Assembly (NCBI RefSeq): GCF_000172635.2
Contig: NC_018632.1
Location: forward strand, 3,844,001 to 3,908,000
Length of the DNA stretch: 64,000 nt
Origin: Alteromonas macleodii ATCC 27126
Lineage (GTDB): Bacteria; Pseudomonadota; Gammaproteobacteria; Enterobacterales; Alteromonadaceae
Reading direction: 5' to 3'
Shown: positions 44,733 through 56,323 of the stretch, one piece after another
Layout: every line of letters starts with the position of its first letter
Position numbering within the stretch: the first letter of the stretch is position 1
Position numbers and translations under genes: made by a program
The notes under the pieces: model-generated
What the model saw: the letters and a program-made list of their open reading frames with translations, nothing else
The model's database searches: none
Told to the model about the DNA's origin: nothing

Positions 44733-46571
44733 TTACTTCGCCATAAACCACTCACCGCCAACGGTTTTTACTACCGCTGCCGATTTGCGGGATATGCCAT
44801 CCATCAAGTGAATGATATTACGGCCGCCTTGGCTGGTGTTGCGCCATAGAAAATCTACCTTGCCATCACCATCGAAGTCTTCCACTTTGGCTAGTTCCCA
44901 AGAAATATCTACCGTTGTAATAAGCGCACTATCCCGTAGCTTCCCTTCTGCGATGTAATAGACCGATGTGCGTCCATCACGTGTGTTACGCCATATCAAG
45001 TCGTCGGTGCCGTCTCCGTCTAAATCACCAGTACCCGCTAACTTCCAAGCGTCTGATGCCACAGCACCCAAGCTTTGCTGAGTAAACTGCGTACCGTCAT
45101 CATTCAACGTGAAAAGATGTAGCTTCCATCCTGTGCGTGTCACTACCGATGTTTTGTTGTTTGAGTGAAACTGACCTGAGCCCTCAATAACCGTTGCTCC
45201 AAGTGCGTCACCTTTCTGGGCCTCAACTTGAACGCCATCCATATACCAAACCATCAAACTATCATCAGTCTCATCGTGCCATAGCACATCGTCTTTGCCA
45301 TCGCCGTCTAAATCGTCGGCGAGTAATAGCTTTGTATCACTGCTCACATTTTGAATGCGCGTTTTCTGCTTTATCGATGTCCCATCCATCAAGTAGACAA
45401 AATTCATACCGAGTGAATTAACTTCGTCACGCCAGAAAAGGTCAGATTTACCGTCACCATCAAAATCGCCCAAACGAAGCCCCCACTGTTCGCCTTGAAC
45501 TACGTTAATTGGCTTACTTTGCTTAATATCGCTGCCCGACATACTCCACAGGAAGTTCCAACCTACTACGTTGCTACGTCTTCTCCAGACAAGGTCGGCT
45601 CTTCTATCCCCATTTACATCAGCTCTAATAGGTTGATCAGCGTTGTTGCCAACCCCATCGCCATCAGTATCCTCCCATTCACTTCTGTCCAATGGGAACT
45701 GATCTATATCGTCAGTATATCCATCCTCATCACTGTCGGGATTTAAGGGTGATGTTCCCAAAGCGAACTCCTGATAATCCGTCAAACTATCGCCATCGCT
45801 ATCAGAAACAGTTAAATTTTCCGAAAACGGGTCAAGTCCATACCGTAGTTCCCAATAATTAGGTAACCCGTCATTGTCTGCATCAGTAGTTGCAAAGTAA
45901 GCCTGTATCGTAGTATCAGACACCTCGTTGGTATCGTTATTTCTTGACCCATATACAACTACTGACCCACTGTTATTAATAAGAGGCCGCAAAAGACCGT
46001 TGTATGAGTTGTAGTTTTGATCGGTATCTTCATTAATTATACTTACATAATTGTGATCAATACTTCGAACAGCCACGCCTATCTTATTGCCACTGCTATA
46101 TGTGTACACAGCAAACTTACCATTACTAGACATATTCGCAGCACCGTATGGCGTTTTGGCATGACCATTATTTTCTAAACCCAACTCAATGAGTTTATTC
46201 AGGCTAATATCATAAATGACATAGGTCCCATCATAACCTAGGCCGCCTGTGGAAGAATCCAACAGAACTCGACTCCCCTCTGCTGAGAATGCTATCGGCA
46301 CTCCTTCAATCCTTTCGGAGTTAGAGTCTAGTTCTGGAAGAAATACATTAGTTTCATCCTCAATACTATATAAGGAGATACGTCTGTTGTTATCTAAAAT
46401 ATCGCTATAAATTACATACCCACCATTAGAAGCAATGATCGGGTGAGAGCCAGATTCTGCAATTAGTCTGTGTCTTTGCTCTACTTTGTCGTACAAATAA
46501 ATTTTGTTACTTTCAGGAGCTAAGTTAGCTGTATCCTCAACTAGATTCGTCGCTTTGCTTTCAAAAGCTAT
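44733..46571 (-). pseudogene. C-terminal part of a propeller/FG-GAP gene split by an IS3 element
   Basis: This is the downstream half of the gene whose first half is at 47822-49565. It reads from [20 protein letters not shown], through further propeller repeats and TSP3 segments ([19 protein letters not shown]), to six FG-GAP units ending GGEWFMAK. It has no start of its own that would yield an exported protein; an internal ATG at 46496 would give 587 residues without a leader. The target duplication ATAG lies at its 5' boundary. Confidence 0.85.
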
Positions 46572-46602
46572 TGGTCTTACCCACTAAAAGTGGACATCCA
46601 TG

Positions 46603-47439
46603 TTAAGCGTAAGTTGCTTCGTATTCATATGGGCTGACATAGCCCAATGTAGAATGCTGACGCACGCGATTATAAAAAATTTCGATGTATTCGAAGATAC
46701 AAGATTTGATTTCCTGAAGCGAGTTGAATTTCTCCCCGTATATGAGTTCGACTTTCATACGACTGAAGAAAGACTCCATAACTGCATTGTCCCAGCAGTT
46801 GCTCCTTCTGCTCATGCTGGACACAGCACCGATGCTCATTATCAGGTCTTGGTATCGCACAGAGCGATATTGAACACCTCTGTCGGAGTGAATGATTAAC
46901 CCAGGCTCTATGTCTCGTCGGCTAATCGCCATATTAAGTGCGCGTATAATGAGTTCTTCGGTCATATGACTATCAAATGCCCAGCCAACAATGGCTCTTG
47001 AGTACAAATCCATCACGGTAGCCAAGTAATGCCATTGGCCTTTAAATCGAATGTAAGTGATGTCAGTGACCCACTTTGTATTGGGCTTTGTTGCTACAAA
47101 TTGTCGGCGCAAAACGTTTTCACTCACGCGCACATTACTGTGACTATATTGCGAGTATCTAAACGCTCTACCGTTACGAGCACGTAACTGTAGTTGCTGC
47201 ATGATTTTCGCAATGGTATTAACGCAGCAGGGGACGTTCTCAGCTTTCAAGGCGCGTGTTAACCTGGGTGCACCATAACGCTTTTGGTACTTTTCAAAGA
47301 GCGCCATGGTATGCTCACGCAGTTGTTTGCGACGCTGCTGATGCGCGGGAATACCTCGCATAAGGTACTTGTAATAGCCAGAACGAGACACTTTGAGTGC
47401 CCGACACATCACCGTTACTCTGAACTGCCCCGCATACAC
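46603..47439 (-). CDS. IS3-family transposase OrfB (integrase catalytic part)
   Basis: From the first internal ATG the frame gives 278 residues. It holds the DDE catalytic triad: Asp in TKWVTDITYIRFKG, Asp in IIHSDRGVQY and Glu in CWDNAVMESFFSRMK. In IS3 elements OrfB is made as an OrfAB fusion by -1 frameshifting; here a slippery AAAAAAG lies at 47496-47490 (minus strand) in the end of orfA, and the -1 frame continues CERPRVKYALIKVYAG into OrfB. The frame is uninterrupted, so the element may be active. Confidence 0.93.
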   Translation of the reverse strand: MYAGQFRVTVMCRALKVSRSGYYKYLMRGIPAHQQRRKQLREHTMALFEKYQKRYGAPRLTRALKAENVPCCVNTIAKIMQQLQLRARNGRAFRYSQYSHSNVRVSENVLRRQFVATKPNTKWVTDITYIRFKGQWHYLATVMDLYSRAIVGWAFDSHMTEELIIRALNMAISRRDIEPGLIIHSDRGVQYRSVRYQDLIMSIGAVSSMSRRSNCWDNAVMESFFSRMKVELIYGEKFNSLQEIKSCIFEYIEIFYNRVRQHSTLGYVSPYEYEATYA

Positions 47440-47456
47440 TTTAATGAGCGCGTACT

Positions 47457-47768
47457 TTACTCTTGGTCGCTCGCAAAGTACGCGGCAGCCTTTTTTAAAA
47501 ACGCATTCTCTTCTTTAAGGTCAGCCAGCTGACGCTTGAGAGCTTGCACTTCGTCAGAGTCTTCTTGATGAAACTTCACACCTTGAATGGTTGAGAATTG
47601 ATGACCCCCACAGCGCTTGAACTGTCGACGCCAGTTGTAGATTTGTTGTGCGGAAATCCCCAGCTCTGCGGCTACGGATTGGTTGGAGTTACCTTTTTGA
47701 TCTGCTCGACGAACAGCCTCTTTACGAAACTCTTCAGTGTAAGCATGAACCTTCTTTTTATTAGCCAT
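47457..47768 (-). CDS. IS3-family transposase OrfA (DNA-binding part)
   Basis: The 103-residue protein has a helix-turn-helix (YTEEFRKEAVRRA ... QSVAAELGISAQQIYNWRRQ) and a leucine-zipper coiled coil (EVQALKRQLADLKEENAFLKK). It is the upstream frame of the element and holds the slippery AAAAAAG near its 3' end for programmed -1 frameshifting. Confidence 0.93.
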   Translation of the reverse strand: MANKKKVHAYTEEFRKEAVRRADQKGNSNQSVAAELGISAQQIYNWRRQFKRCGGHQFSTIQGVKFHQEDSDEVQALKRQLADLKEENAFLKKAAAYFASDQE

Positions 47769-47821
47769 AAGTCACCTCTTATCTAACTATAGGAGATGTC
47801 CACTAAGTTTGGGTAAGTCCT

Positions 47822-49565
47822 CTATATAACGCCCGCTGGCAGATACTGAAGGGTTAAACGAATCACCGTTAGCACTGTTTCCATCAACACCTTTTGATAT
47901 TAATGTTACTTCTTCAGTCGATAAGTCATAAAGAAATATGTCTTCATTTGTATTCCTATCATCGCTACTAAGGTTACTAGCCTTTGTTGAAAAAACGAGT
48001 GCCTTGCCGTCAGCGCTTATCTGAAATAAGTTATTAACTTCTGCGTTAAGAGCTGAACCTCTTATACCCATTCTCAGCTGCTTCATTTTTCCGTTTAAAC
48101 GATTGACCAAGAAAATATTATCAAACTTTGAAGAGCTCTCTTTCCATATATATGCATTACTGGTTTTTATAACCGCTAAATTTCCGCTACCAGAAAGAGA
48201 TGCAGAATGAACGTCTGCTTGTGAGCCATAGGTAGCTGGTACGCTGACGTTTTTGTAAGCGTTTTCTTCAATAGAGTACAAAAAAATATCGGTAACGTAG
48301 TTTCTATCTAATGGATCGAAGCTATTGTCAAATGATTCAAAGGAAACAGACTTACCATCTCCCGAGATAGCTGGGTTATCAGCTGATTCATACCGCGTAA
48401 CAGATTTGTTAATAGGGTCAGAAACTAGATATAATCTGCCAGTATCTAAATCTTTCAAGTAAACATTATAAGTATAAGTAAAGTTATTTTCTGAAGAGAA
48501 AGTTCCATTATGATCGTGAAGGGTGAATGCAACTCTCCTTCCATCATTACTAATTGCAAGTCTTCCATTTACTTCAAAAGAGGCATAACCACTTGATTGA
48601 TTGGGTGAAGAAACTATCGAGGTTGTCCTTCTTTCCATATCGCGTATGAAGACTCCAGAGTATCCTGTCGAGTCAAAACTTGAATTGGAGCGGAAAGCGA
48701 CAAATTTGCCATCTTGGTTAACCCTGGGGACGTAACTTCCTTCACTTTTTTGATTGCCATTGCTATCAACGCTTATAAGAGTGTTTTTGCCGGTTTCAAT
48801 TTCATGCAAAATTATGTCTGAGACGCTTCCGTTCTCATCTTCTAATGAATCGATAGAATTAGTAGCACTCGTTGCAAATACTACATACTTGCCGTCTCTA
48901 CTTATATGTGGAGAGCGCGAGCCTCCATTTAATTCTTGGTCAAATGAGTTCTTAATCCGTACAGTTGTATTATTGACTCGATCTCGAATAAAGATGTCTG
49001 CTGAGTCGTTAGTATCCGGACTTACGACATCGAGAAGAATAGACTCGCTTTCGAATACTACGAATCTTCCATCATCAGATACAGACGAATTACTAGAGTT
49101 TAAATCACCTTCAAGACCATCAGAGGCGACAGAAACAAGTTCTATTTTGTTGGTTAATGCATCCCAGAGGTAGATATGAGAAACACCGTTGCCTTCTAAA
49201 CCAACAATATCTGCAGCTGTGCTATTAAATACAACGAAGCGCCCGTTCGATGAAATATAAGGTGCAGAATTCCAAGACTCACCTTTAAAATCACTTAGAA
49301 GAGATTTCGTTATTAATTCAATTTGCCCTGTTATATTGTCTCGCCAGTAAACATCACACCGCGCTTGGTCTTCAATAACGAGATTGCTAGCACAGCTCTG
49401 GAAAGCCATGTATCGCCCATCATTCGATAGCGAACTTTGAGAACTAGCGCCATTGCTCGCGTGTGTATCAGATTTTATAGTCAATTGTGAAGGGAGCCAG
49501 CTTTGCGTTACACCAAAAGCGGTAGATGAGATAAAAATAAGAGTGAAAAGAATTACTTTTTTCAT
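47822..49565 (-). pseudogene. N-terminal part of a propeller/FG-GAP gene split by an IS3 element
   Basis: It starts at the ATG at 49565, chosen because AAGGAAAAA precedes it and MKKVILFTLIFISSTAFG is a good signal peptide; longer open frames begin upstream at 49580 or 49682. The 580 residues contain TolB/WD40-like repeats (LSNDGRYMAFQSCASNL, ISSNGRFVVFNS, VSDDGRFVVFES) parallel to the 1222-residue paralogue. The frame runs into the IS after SASGRYI. As it stands a truncated exported propeller without the TSP3/FG-GAP cassette could still be made. Confidence 0.83.
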
Positions 49566-49750
49566 TTTTTCCTTTTTCATAAAACTACAGATGTGGACAA
49601 TGTCTTGTTTGATTAGATTTTTACTGGAGCGAATAAACTCGTTGACGAGAAGAGTGAAGAAACGAGGTCCTCCTTTGTTCAAGCTTGCGAATTACTGAAG
49701 CAAACACCACGGCAATTAAAGTTCACCAGTGCTTAACACATTTTTTATTG

Positions 49751-49777
49751 AAAAAACGGCGCCGCGAGTGCGGCGCC
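49751..49777 (-). terminator. intrinsic terminator after the subtilisin-type gene
   Basis: GGCGCCGC (49758-49765) pairs with GCGGCGCC (49770-49777), and the minus strand continues GTTTTTTC. It lies 10 bp past the stop codon. Confidence 0.93.
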
Positions 49778-49786
49778 CAAGAAATA

Positions 49787-52700
49787 TTAGTCAGCCATAA
49801 ACCAGGTACCGCCAACGGTTTTTACAACGCCCGCAGCAATTCGGTTAGTGCCATCCATGAGGTGTACGATGTTACGACCTCCAAGCGTTTCATTGCGCCA
49901 TAAAAAGTCTACTTTGCCGTCTCCGTTAAAGTCTTCTACTTTCGCCAATGACCACGCTGTACCAACTTGTGGCAACAACTTTTGTTCTCTTACAGTGCCG
50001 TTTTCCATGTAGTAAACACTGTTTCGACCATCGCGAACATTGCGCCATATCAAGTCTTCTGTGCCATCACCGTCTAAGTCGCCGGTGCCAGCTAGTTTCC
50101 AGTCAGCGGGGGCTACTGAAGATAACGTCGATTCTTCAAAGTTACTGCCACCCTCAATAAGGCTCCACACTTTTAATTCATTACCTTCTCGAAGTATAAG
50201 CTCTTTTATTCTGTCTCCATTGAAGTCGCCAGTGCCTTCTAATGTCAAATTACCCAAACCATCGGACCAACGACTAACTTTCCCTACGCCATCCATAAAC
50301 CAAATTGCTAGTTGGTTTGTGGTGCTATTACGCCAAACAATGTCATCTTTCTCATCACCGTTTAGGTCACCAATCACCTTAATATCGAATTCATTATCAA
50401 GACGTGCGTGCACAGGGCGACTAACAATGTCAAAGCCATCCATTAGGAATATTCGGTTATAACCACCTAATAGGTCGGGGTTTCTCCAAAACAAATCTGA
50501 TTTACCATCTCCGTCAAAGTCACCAAGGTTTAACTGCCAGTCTTCACCTTGAACAACGTTGATGGGGCGTGACAGCAGAACTTCTTCACCATTCATTGTC
50601 CATAAGAAGTTCCAACCTCTAACATTGCTCGCGTTGCGCCATACGATATCTGCTCGCCCGTCACCATCAACGTCAGCTCTAACTGGTAGTTCAGAGTTGT
50701 CACCTATACCATCACCGTCTGTATCAGCCCATTCAGAGCTATCAGTTGGAAATGCATCCTCTCCATCTGTGAAACCATCTCCATCTGTGTCGCTATTAAC
50801 GGGTGATGAGCCGATTCGACGCTCATCCTCATCTGATAAACCATCGTTATCATTATCTAAATCTAACGCGTTAACGATACCATCGCCGTCAAAGTCTTGC
50901 GTTTCTGACGTCAAATCCACGCCCAAGTTTGCAGCATTAACTAGGTTGTGAATTACATTTCCAGAGTCATTAGAAAGCGTAATTCTAAACTTAACAGGCT
51001 GAAGTTCTATCTGTAGTTTTGGTAACAATGCCTTAACGTCATAGCGCTCAAAAGAACTTGGAGAAATATCAAGTGAATGCCAATCATCATATGAGGTAGG
51101 GCTTACCTCAATACTTTTGTATTCATATTCTCCGTAAACCTTTGAGCTGCCAAAATGCAGCTCAGCGTCCTGATATCCAATTTGGCCGCTTAATACAACA
51201 GAACCAGTTGTATCAACAAATTTAGAATAAAGGTCACCAAAACCACCACCGTAATATTGTTGAAGTTCAAAAATAGATTGGCTAGCTATATGGCCTTTGC
51301 GAGAGTTCACAATAAGAGTTGGTAGAGTACACGTCTGATCAAGAGTTATACTATCGCCAGTATATTTCCCCGTTTGAATGACAGTATCATCACACACGAT
51401 TTGGTAATTTTGGTCAGGGAAGCTTACTTGAGCTCCATCGAGAGATGAGAATGTATTATCTCCGTAAATAGAAATATAAGTTGACGAAATGTCGATATCT
51501 TTACCCGTAACACCTGCCGTTGGTTCAAATTGATACAATGGCACTTTACTTAAAATACCCGAGCTCTCTCCAGAAATAGACATTTCAGGTGTAGATACTA
51601 ACAACTCACCGTAAAACTGATCATCAGTTTGCTGCAATACTGAAACTGTAACACTTGTGCTTTCATCGCTTACCGGTGAAGATACGTAAGTAAAACGCTT
51701 ACCATCAATACCAGAGCGGGGGCGAGCATTATCGTAATATATTTGAAATGCAGTAGTACTCACATCTGTAGGCCCAGAAAACTCTTCAGAAATGATACTG
51801 GGTAGCGCTGTACCTGCATCTAGTGCGGCTTTATAAGCTCCATTATCGGAGTCTTCACTGACCGACTTATATAAGTGAAACAACACATCATTTTCATCTT
51901 CACTGTCGAACCTATCGACCAACTCAATGTTTAAATCGATCTCCGAAGCTAAATGACCAGTTGCGATTAATTTTCTTTTGACATCTTGTTCGGTTAACTC
52001 GGTAGTATCTATTGAAGTGTGATCAGAAATTGTAGACGTTACTTCCTGAGTATCGGTATATGTTAAACCTATATATCTTTGGGATGTCTTCACCTGTTTT
52101 AGTTCACCCAGACTAGGGTCTATATCGGTAACACCAAAAAGCTTGTTTAAGCTAGACACTCCAAACTCTAAAACTGTATCTTCTGAAATAAGGGGATAAA
52201 AAGACTCTACACCAGTAACTTCGTAAGCTGAGTCTAGAGGAAGTTGGTCGCTGAGTTGTGTAGCGCTGATAACATCAACGTTGTCGTATATTGCTGTTAT
52301 ATAGAAGCTGCCTTCACTAACATAAAAGTCCAACGTTTCGCCTGGAAAAATCAGATTCCAGTAAAGTTCATGCCCATCACTATTAACTAGCGATACATTC
52401 ACGTCACTATTGCCCGTATTAGCTAACTGCAACAGTAGGCTTTTGGTAAAACTGATAGGTACGACTAACTTGCTATCTGTCGCGACAAACTCTATTTCAC
52501 TAAAAAAGGCAGCGGCATCGTTTTGAGGTGTTGGAATATTGGCAACATCGCTAAATGTTAGAGTTACAGGAATCACTTCTGACGATTGCGAAGCCACTGT
52601 CACCTTAATTTGCTCTGAGGTCAGTGATACAGACGCAGGAAGATCAGTAGGCATGACAACATCGAATGTCTTAGCTGAATTCGACATATTGGTTACAATA

Positions 52701-54190
52701 ATATTTGCTGTTCGCTTTACACCGTTCTGTTTTGGCGTATTACCAAAGAACAAAGGGGCGGTAGACATACTTACAACGTTAGTTAGTGCATTTTGTACAT
52801 CAACTAAGCCATAGCCCGATGCAAATATATCATCGCTGATGTTGGTAGCAGAGGACATCAATATGCTTTTCATTTGTTCTGGCTGTAAAGCGGGTCTAGC
52901 TTGAAGTAATAGTGCTGCAGCTCCAGCTACATGTGGGCTGGCCATGCTCGTTCCGCTCATTTCTTCATAGCGGTTATTAGTTTGAAGCGAATATATTCCT
53001 GTTCCTGGGGCCACCACTTCAGGCTTAATGTAATCAGAGTTCAGTACAGGCCCTTTAGAGCTAAAATCTGAAATATTGTTTTGTTTATCTACCGAGCCCA
53101 CTGTTATTGCTGTTCTAGCGGAAGCTGGAGAGTGTTTCCCAATATCATAATAACTGCCATTATTGCCCGCAGCAGCCACAACCACTACTCCCGCAGCGGT
53201 AGCAGCATCAACTGCTGACGAAACGATATCATCGGCATCACCTGGCCCGCCTAGGCTTAAATTAATAATATCGGCACCATCATCTGTGCTTGGATCGCCA
53301 TCAGGGTCAACGGCATACTCGATGCCTTCTACAGTTTGAGTATTAAAACCATTTCCTTCGCTATCTAAGACCCTAACCGCAAGAATTGATGCATCTGGTG
53401 CAACACCAACAACACCGCCATTCGCAGCAACAATACCTGCCACATGTGTTCCGTGGCCATCAACATCCATAGGGTCTGCATCACTATCTACAAAGTCATA
53501 TCCGCCAATAACTTTACAACCATTACCAATACAGCCACCTAAATCATTGTGATTGTAATCAACACCACTGTCGATAACGGCAACAACAATACCTTTACCG
53601 GTGAGGTTGTTTCCACGTGGGCCTTTTCTCTCCCACACCTTGTCTGCTTTTATCATTGGCACACTTTCCGCAAGAAATTTTCTAACAGGCTTGCTTTTGG
53701 TAACGCGCTTAACCGAAGGCAGTTTTGACAAAGCCAAAATTTTATCTTCATCGCCCTGTACCACTATTGCGTTAACCACACGCATTAAACGGTTAGACAC
53801 TGATATATCTGAAGGTAGGGCATTTTTAATAAACGTTTGCTGAAAGGTATTTAAAACATCAACTTTGCGCTCGACTAAATATTTGGCTTTTTGCGTTAAA
53901 GCTTGCGAGGCAGATACATTAATTTGCTGTTTTACTAGATTTTGTTCACTCTTCAGCGCTTCATACGCCTGAAACTCGCTAGTTTTTAACAGCGGTTCAC
54001 TATGGAACTCTATGATGTATTTCTGATCACTTTTGTGCTCAGCACGGCTATTTTGAGATTGTACCGTGTTATGACTAAGATCGTTGGAGTACCTTGATAT
54101 TCTTTGCTCAACTAACTGTTGTGCACTAAGGCAAGATGAAAAAAGGGTAAGTGAAATTGCTAGACAAGTATATTGGAACAATGTAAACAC
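49787..54190 (-). CDS. secreted subtilisin-family (S8) protease with TSP3 and FG-GAP cassette
   Basis: The 1467-residue protein starts at GTG 54190 and has a signal peptide (to about residue 23, LSA-QQ). An inhibitor-I9-like propeptide spans about 55-170 ([13 protein letters not shown] ... [13 protein letters not shown]). The catalytic domain has Asp207 ([17 protein letters not shown]), His246 ([13 protein letters not shown]), oxyanion Asn343 (AAAGNNG) and Ser415 ([15 protein letters not shown]), so it is complete. A long beta-rich middle (about 470-1080) is unassigned. TSP3 repeats ([19 protein letters not shown]) and six FG-GAP units follow, ending GGTWFMAD. The last part is nearly identical in protein sequence to the 1222-residue protein. 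The product probably degrades protein outside the cell. Confidence 0.9.
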   Translation of the reverse strand: MFTLFQYTCLAISLTLFSSCLSAQQLVEQRISRYSNDLSHNTVQSQNSRAEHKSDQKYIIEFHSEPLLKTSEFQAYEALKSEQNLVKQQINVSASQALTQKAKYLVERKVDVLNTFQQTFIKNALPSDISVSNRLMRVVNAIVVQGDEDKILALSKLPSVKRVTKSKPVRKFLAESVPMIKADKVWERKGPRGNNLTGKGIVVAVIDSGVDYNHNDLGGCIGNGCKVIGGYDFVDSDADPMDVDGHGTHVAGIVAANGGVVGVAPDASILAVRVLDSEGNGFNTQTVEGIEYAVDPDGDPSTDDGADIINLSLGGPGDADDIVSSAVDAATAAGVVVVAAAGNNGSYYDIGKHSPASARTAITVGSVDKQNNISDFSSKGPVLNSDYIKPEVVAPGTGIYSLQTNNRYEEMSGTSMASPHVAGAAALLLQARPALQPEQMKSILMSSATNISDDIFASGYGLVDVQNALTNVVSMSTAPLFFGNTPKQNGVKRTANIIVTNMSNSAKTFDVVMPTDLPASVSLTSEQIKVTVASQSSEVIPVTLTFSDVANIPTPQNDAAAFFSEIEFVATDSKLVVPISFTKSLLLQLANTGNSDVNVSLVNSDGHELYWNLIFPGETLDFYVSEGSFYITAIYDNVDVISATQLSDQLPLDSAYEVTGVESFYPLISEDTVLEFGVSSLNKLFGVTDIDPSLGELKQVKTSQRYIGLTYTDTQEVTSTISDHTSIDTTELTEQDVKRKLIATGHLASEIDLNIELVDRFDSEDENDVLFHLYKSVSEDSDNGAYKAALDAGTALPSIISEEFSGPTDVSTTAFQIYYDNARPRSGIDGKRFTYVSSPVSDESTSVTVSVLQQTDDQFYGELLVSTPEMSISGESSGILSKVPLYQFEPTAGVTGKDIDISSTYISIYGDNTFSSLDGAQVSFPDQNYQIVCDDTVIQTGKYTGDSITLDQTCTLPTLIVNSRKGHIASQSIFELQQYYGGGFGDLYSKFVDTTGSVVLSGQIGYQDAELHFGSSKVYGEYEYKSIEVSPTSYDDWHSLDISPSSFERYDVKALLPKLQIELQPVKFRITLSNDSGNVIHNLVNAANLGVDLTSETQDFDGDGIVNALDLDNDNDGLSDEDERRIGSSPVNSDTDGDGFTDGEDAFPTDSSEWADTDGDGIGDNSELPVRADVDGDGRADIVWRNASNVRGWNFLWTMNGEEVLLSRPINVVQGEDWQLNLGDFDGDGKSDLFWRNPDLLGGYNRIFLMDGFDIVSRPVHARLDNEFDIKVIGDLNGDEKDDIVWRNSTTNQLAIWFMDGVGKVSRWSDGLGNLTLEGTGDFNGDRIKELILREGNELKVWSLIEGGSNFEESTLSSVAPADWKLAGTGDLDGDGTEDLIWRNVRDGRNSVYYMENGTVREQKLLPQVGTAWSLAKVEDFNGDGKVDFLWRNETLGGRNIVHLMDGTNRIAAGVVKTVGGTWFMAD

Positions 54191-54470
54191 TCCATAGTCC
54201 GTTACTGAGTACTTTACACTTAAGTGTAAAATAAAGATCCTGTTTAAACTACAGTCTTAGTTTAAACAAAGTATCTTTTGGGTATATATGTCTATACGTA
54301 CGTATAACACTCCCATTGAACCCTAATTTCTTCCCCCACAAAAACTGTTTGATTTTTGATCAATTTGCTTTTATATTTTTTGTGCTAACACGAAACACAA
54401 CTCTTCTAAACAAGGGTCTGTAGTCTAGCTTGCTAAGTGATTCAAAGGGATTCGAATTCGGAGCTAAATC

Positions 54471-56207
54471 ATGACTTACCGCATAGCATTCGCTATTTCA
54501 GGGGCTGTCAGCTTAGGTTCTTATGAAGCAGGCACAATATACGAAATTATAAATGCACTTTCAGAGCATAATAAAAACCTTCCAGAAAATTCAAACGATC
54601 GTATAGAGATAGACGTACTTAGCGGCGCTTCGGCTGGTGGGATGACCGCAGCGCTTATTGCCCATAAGCTACTGCACGATCCCGTGATGTTAGCCGGCAA
54701 AACGAGTAATGCAGCATACAAGGCATGGGTCGAGAAAGTAGATATTCAGGGCTTACTTTCTCATCACGACGATGATTTCCCTAAAACCTCACTTCTTTCC
54801 TCTAACTTTGTAGGCAAAATAGCGGAAGACTTGATCACAAACAGACACAAGAACAACGAAATACCAGAACCTGGCCCACATAATACGGCAGCAAAGAAAA
54901 TCCATCTTGGTTTAGCCATGTCGAATTTAAATGGCGTTGATTACAAGCTTGACGTATTTTCCACATCTGAAGAGGGGTTGGACCAAGGTAAGTTTATACA
55001 AACACGCTTTCAAGACCGAGTAACCGAAGAGCTAACCAACGAGTACAAAGCAAAACAATGGGAAGATATCATTACAGCATGCAGAGGCTGCGGCGCATTT
55101 CCCTTTGCTTTTTCACCAATGAAGTTAGCAAGAAACTGGATTCGCCATAAGCATGATTACGCAAGTAGAGGCGCCTCTCCTTTCAATAACGGCAGTAAAG
55201 ATGAAAACTTTTACTACATGGACGGAGGTGCATTCAACAACTATCCCTTAGGGCTGGCCAGAACGCTGACTAGGAAAATTGATAGTACTCCAGAAGACTT
55301 TGAAAAACGATATTACTTTTACATTTCACCAAACCCGAAAAACTCTGTGCGCGACGCAAATTTTAAAGTGGATGCCACCTCTGGTATGAAAGATACCGCT
55401 TTGCAAATGGCAAAAAGCATTTTTTGGCAGGGGCGCTTTCAAGAATGGATGCAAGTTGAAACGGTAAACGAAAAAGTAAAACAGCTGGATGAACGCGCCG
55501 AAGAATTACTACAAGTATTAAGCAATAATCCCGGCCAACTACAAATGCATAGCGCAGCTTATGACTCACTTTTACATGCGCTTTACGGCCCCTCATCATG
55601 TACCAATGATTTCCAGCGTTTAGAAAAAGCGTTCTGCACAACACCGCAACTTCAGCAGCTGTCACCCTTACTAAAAGACACATGGATTAAAGGTATTGTG
55701 ATAATGGAAAAGTCAGGCGGCTTAGAAAACCGCGAGAGCATGAAGGTGTATACCATCACAACCACTAACGAAGATTTAGCAAGTGAGCATCTAGCGGGAT
55801 TTTTGGGCTTTTTAGACAAGCGCCTGCGCGAACACGACTACCTGTTAGGCCGTATAAGAGGCATGCAGGTTGTAGAGCACATATTAAATCATAAAGATAA
55901 TGCCAGTGCTTTGGGAAACCATTTACCGCTTAATGTAAGTAGTCGCGCTGCGCGCATTAGTGAAGCAACAACGCAGTTATTAGCGATGGATCTTTCTGAC
56001 GTGAAAATGAAAGACGTGAATTATGAAAACCGCCAAGCCCTTTATAACAGAGTTAGAGAGCGCATGAAGCAATGGCTTAAAGACGAGAATGTTAGTTGGA
56101 TCAAAACCCAAGGGATAATGCTTGCCAGCAAGTCGTATTTAAAGAATTCATTCGAAATAGAAAAGCAAAAGTTGCTAGGCATAACAATGCCCGCTTGGTA
56201 CCGCTAG
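54471..56207 (+). CDS. patatin-like phospholipase, first gene of a five-gene operon
   Basis: The 578-residue protein has the patatin catalytic dyad: Ser54 in the GASAG elbow (VLSGASAGGMTAALIAH) and Asp251 in YMDGGAFNNYPLG. The oxyanion region is SGAVSLGSYEAG. The first about 300 residues are the lipase domain; the C-terminal 270 residues are helical, with no family recognised (RAARISEATTQLLAMDLSD). It has no signal peptide, so the protein is cytosolic and would act on inner-membrane phospholipids or an esterified substrate. A GGAG ribosome-binding site precedes the ATG. The next gene begins 116 bp downstream, past a hexanucleotide repeat. Patatins are effectors in some anti-phage systems, but no cyclase or other defence partner is visible here. 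Confidence 0.85.
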   Translation: MTYRIAFAISGAVSLGSYEAGTIYEIINALSEHNKNLPENSNDRIEIDVLSGASAGGMTAALIAHKLLHDPVMLAGKTSNAAYKAWVEKVDIQGLLSHHDDDFPKTSLLSSNFVGKIAEDLITNRHKNNEIPEPGPHNTAAKKIHLGLAMSNLNGVDYKLDVFSTSEEGLDQGKFIQTRFQDRVTEELTNEYKAKQWEDIITACRGCGAFPFAFSPMKLARNWIRHKHDYASRGASPFNNGSKDENFYYMDGGAFNNYPLGLARTLTRKIDSTPEDFEKRYYFYISPNPKNSVRDANFKVDATSGMKDTALQMAKSIFWQGRFQEWMQVETVNEKVKQLDERAEELLQVLSNNPGQLQMHSAAYDSLLHALYGPSSCTNDFQRLEKAFCTTPQLQQLSPLLKDTWIKGIVIMEKSGGLENRESMKVYTITTTNEDLASEHLAGFLGFLDKRLREHDYLLGRIRGMQVVEHILNHKDNASALGNHLPLNVSSRAARISEATTQLLAMDLSDVKMKDVNYENRQALYNRVRERMKQWLKDENVSWIKTQGIMLASKSYLKNSFEIEKQKLLGITMPAWYR

Positions 56208-56234
56208 AAAGCAGATTTAATACAAGAAGCGATA

Positions 56235-56270
56235 TAGAAGTAGAAGTAGAAGTAGAAGTAGAAGTAGAAG
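56235..56270 (+). repeat. hexanucleotide microsatellite TAGAAG x 6
   Basis: Six perfect TAGAAG units lie in the 116-bp gap between the patatin gene and the 1015-residue gene. The repeat number would change the spacing between the genes without shifting a frame. Confidence 0.9.
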
Positions 56271-56323
56271 TAAATGATGAAAAAATAACTCAACAATTGC
56301 CATTGGCTTAAAGGGAATTAACC

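Larger units (their letters stand above)
46572..47821 (-). mobile_element. IS3-family insertion sequence, about 1250 bp, intact
   Basis: The ends read TGGTCTTACCCA and, as the reverse complement of the other side, AGGACTTACCCA, each followed by a GTGGACATC segment, as in the IS3 subgroup. The flanking duplication is CTAT on both sides (46568-46571 and 47822-47825). Inside are orfA and orfB with an A6G slippery sequence between them. Removing the element and one CTAT restores one open frame of 1192 codons in the host gene. Confidence 0.9.

Noticed and set aside
56096..56311. 71-codon frame with (EV)6 from the microsatellite
   Set aside because: It overlaps the end of the patatin gene out of frame and its composition comes from the TAGAAG repeat; no independent start signal.
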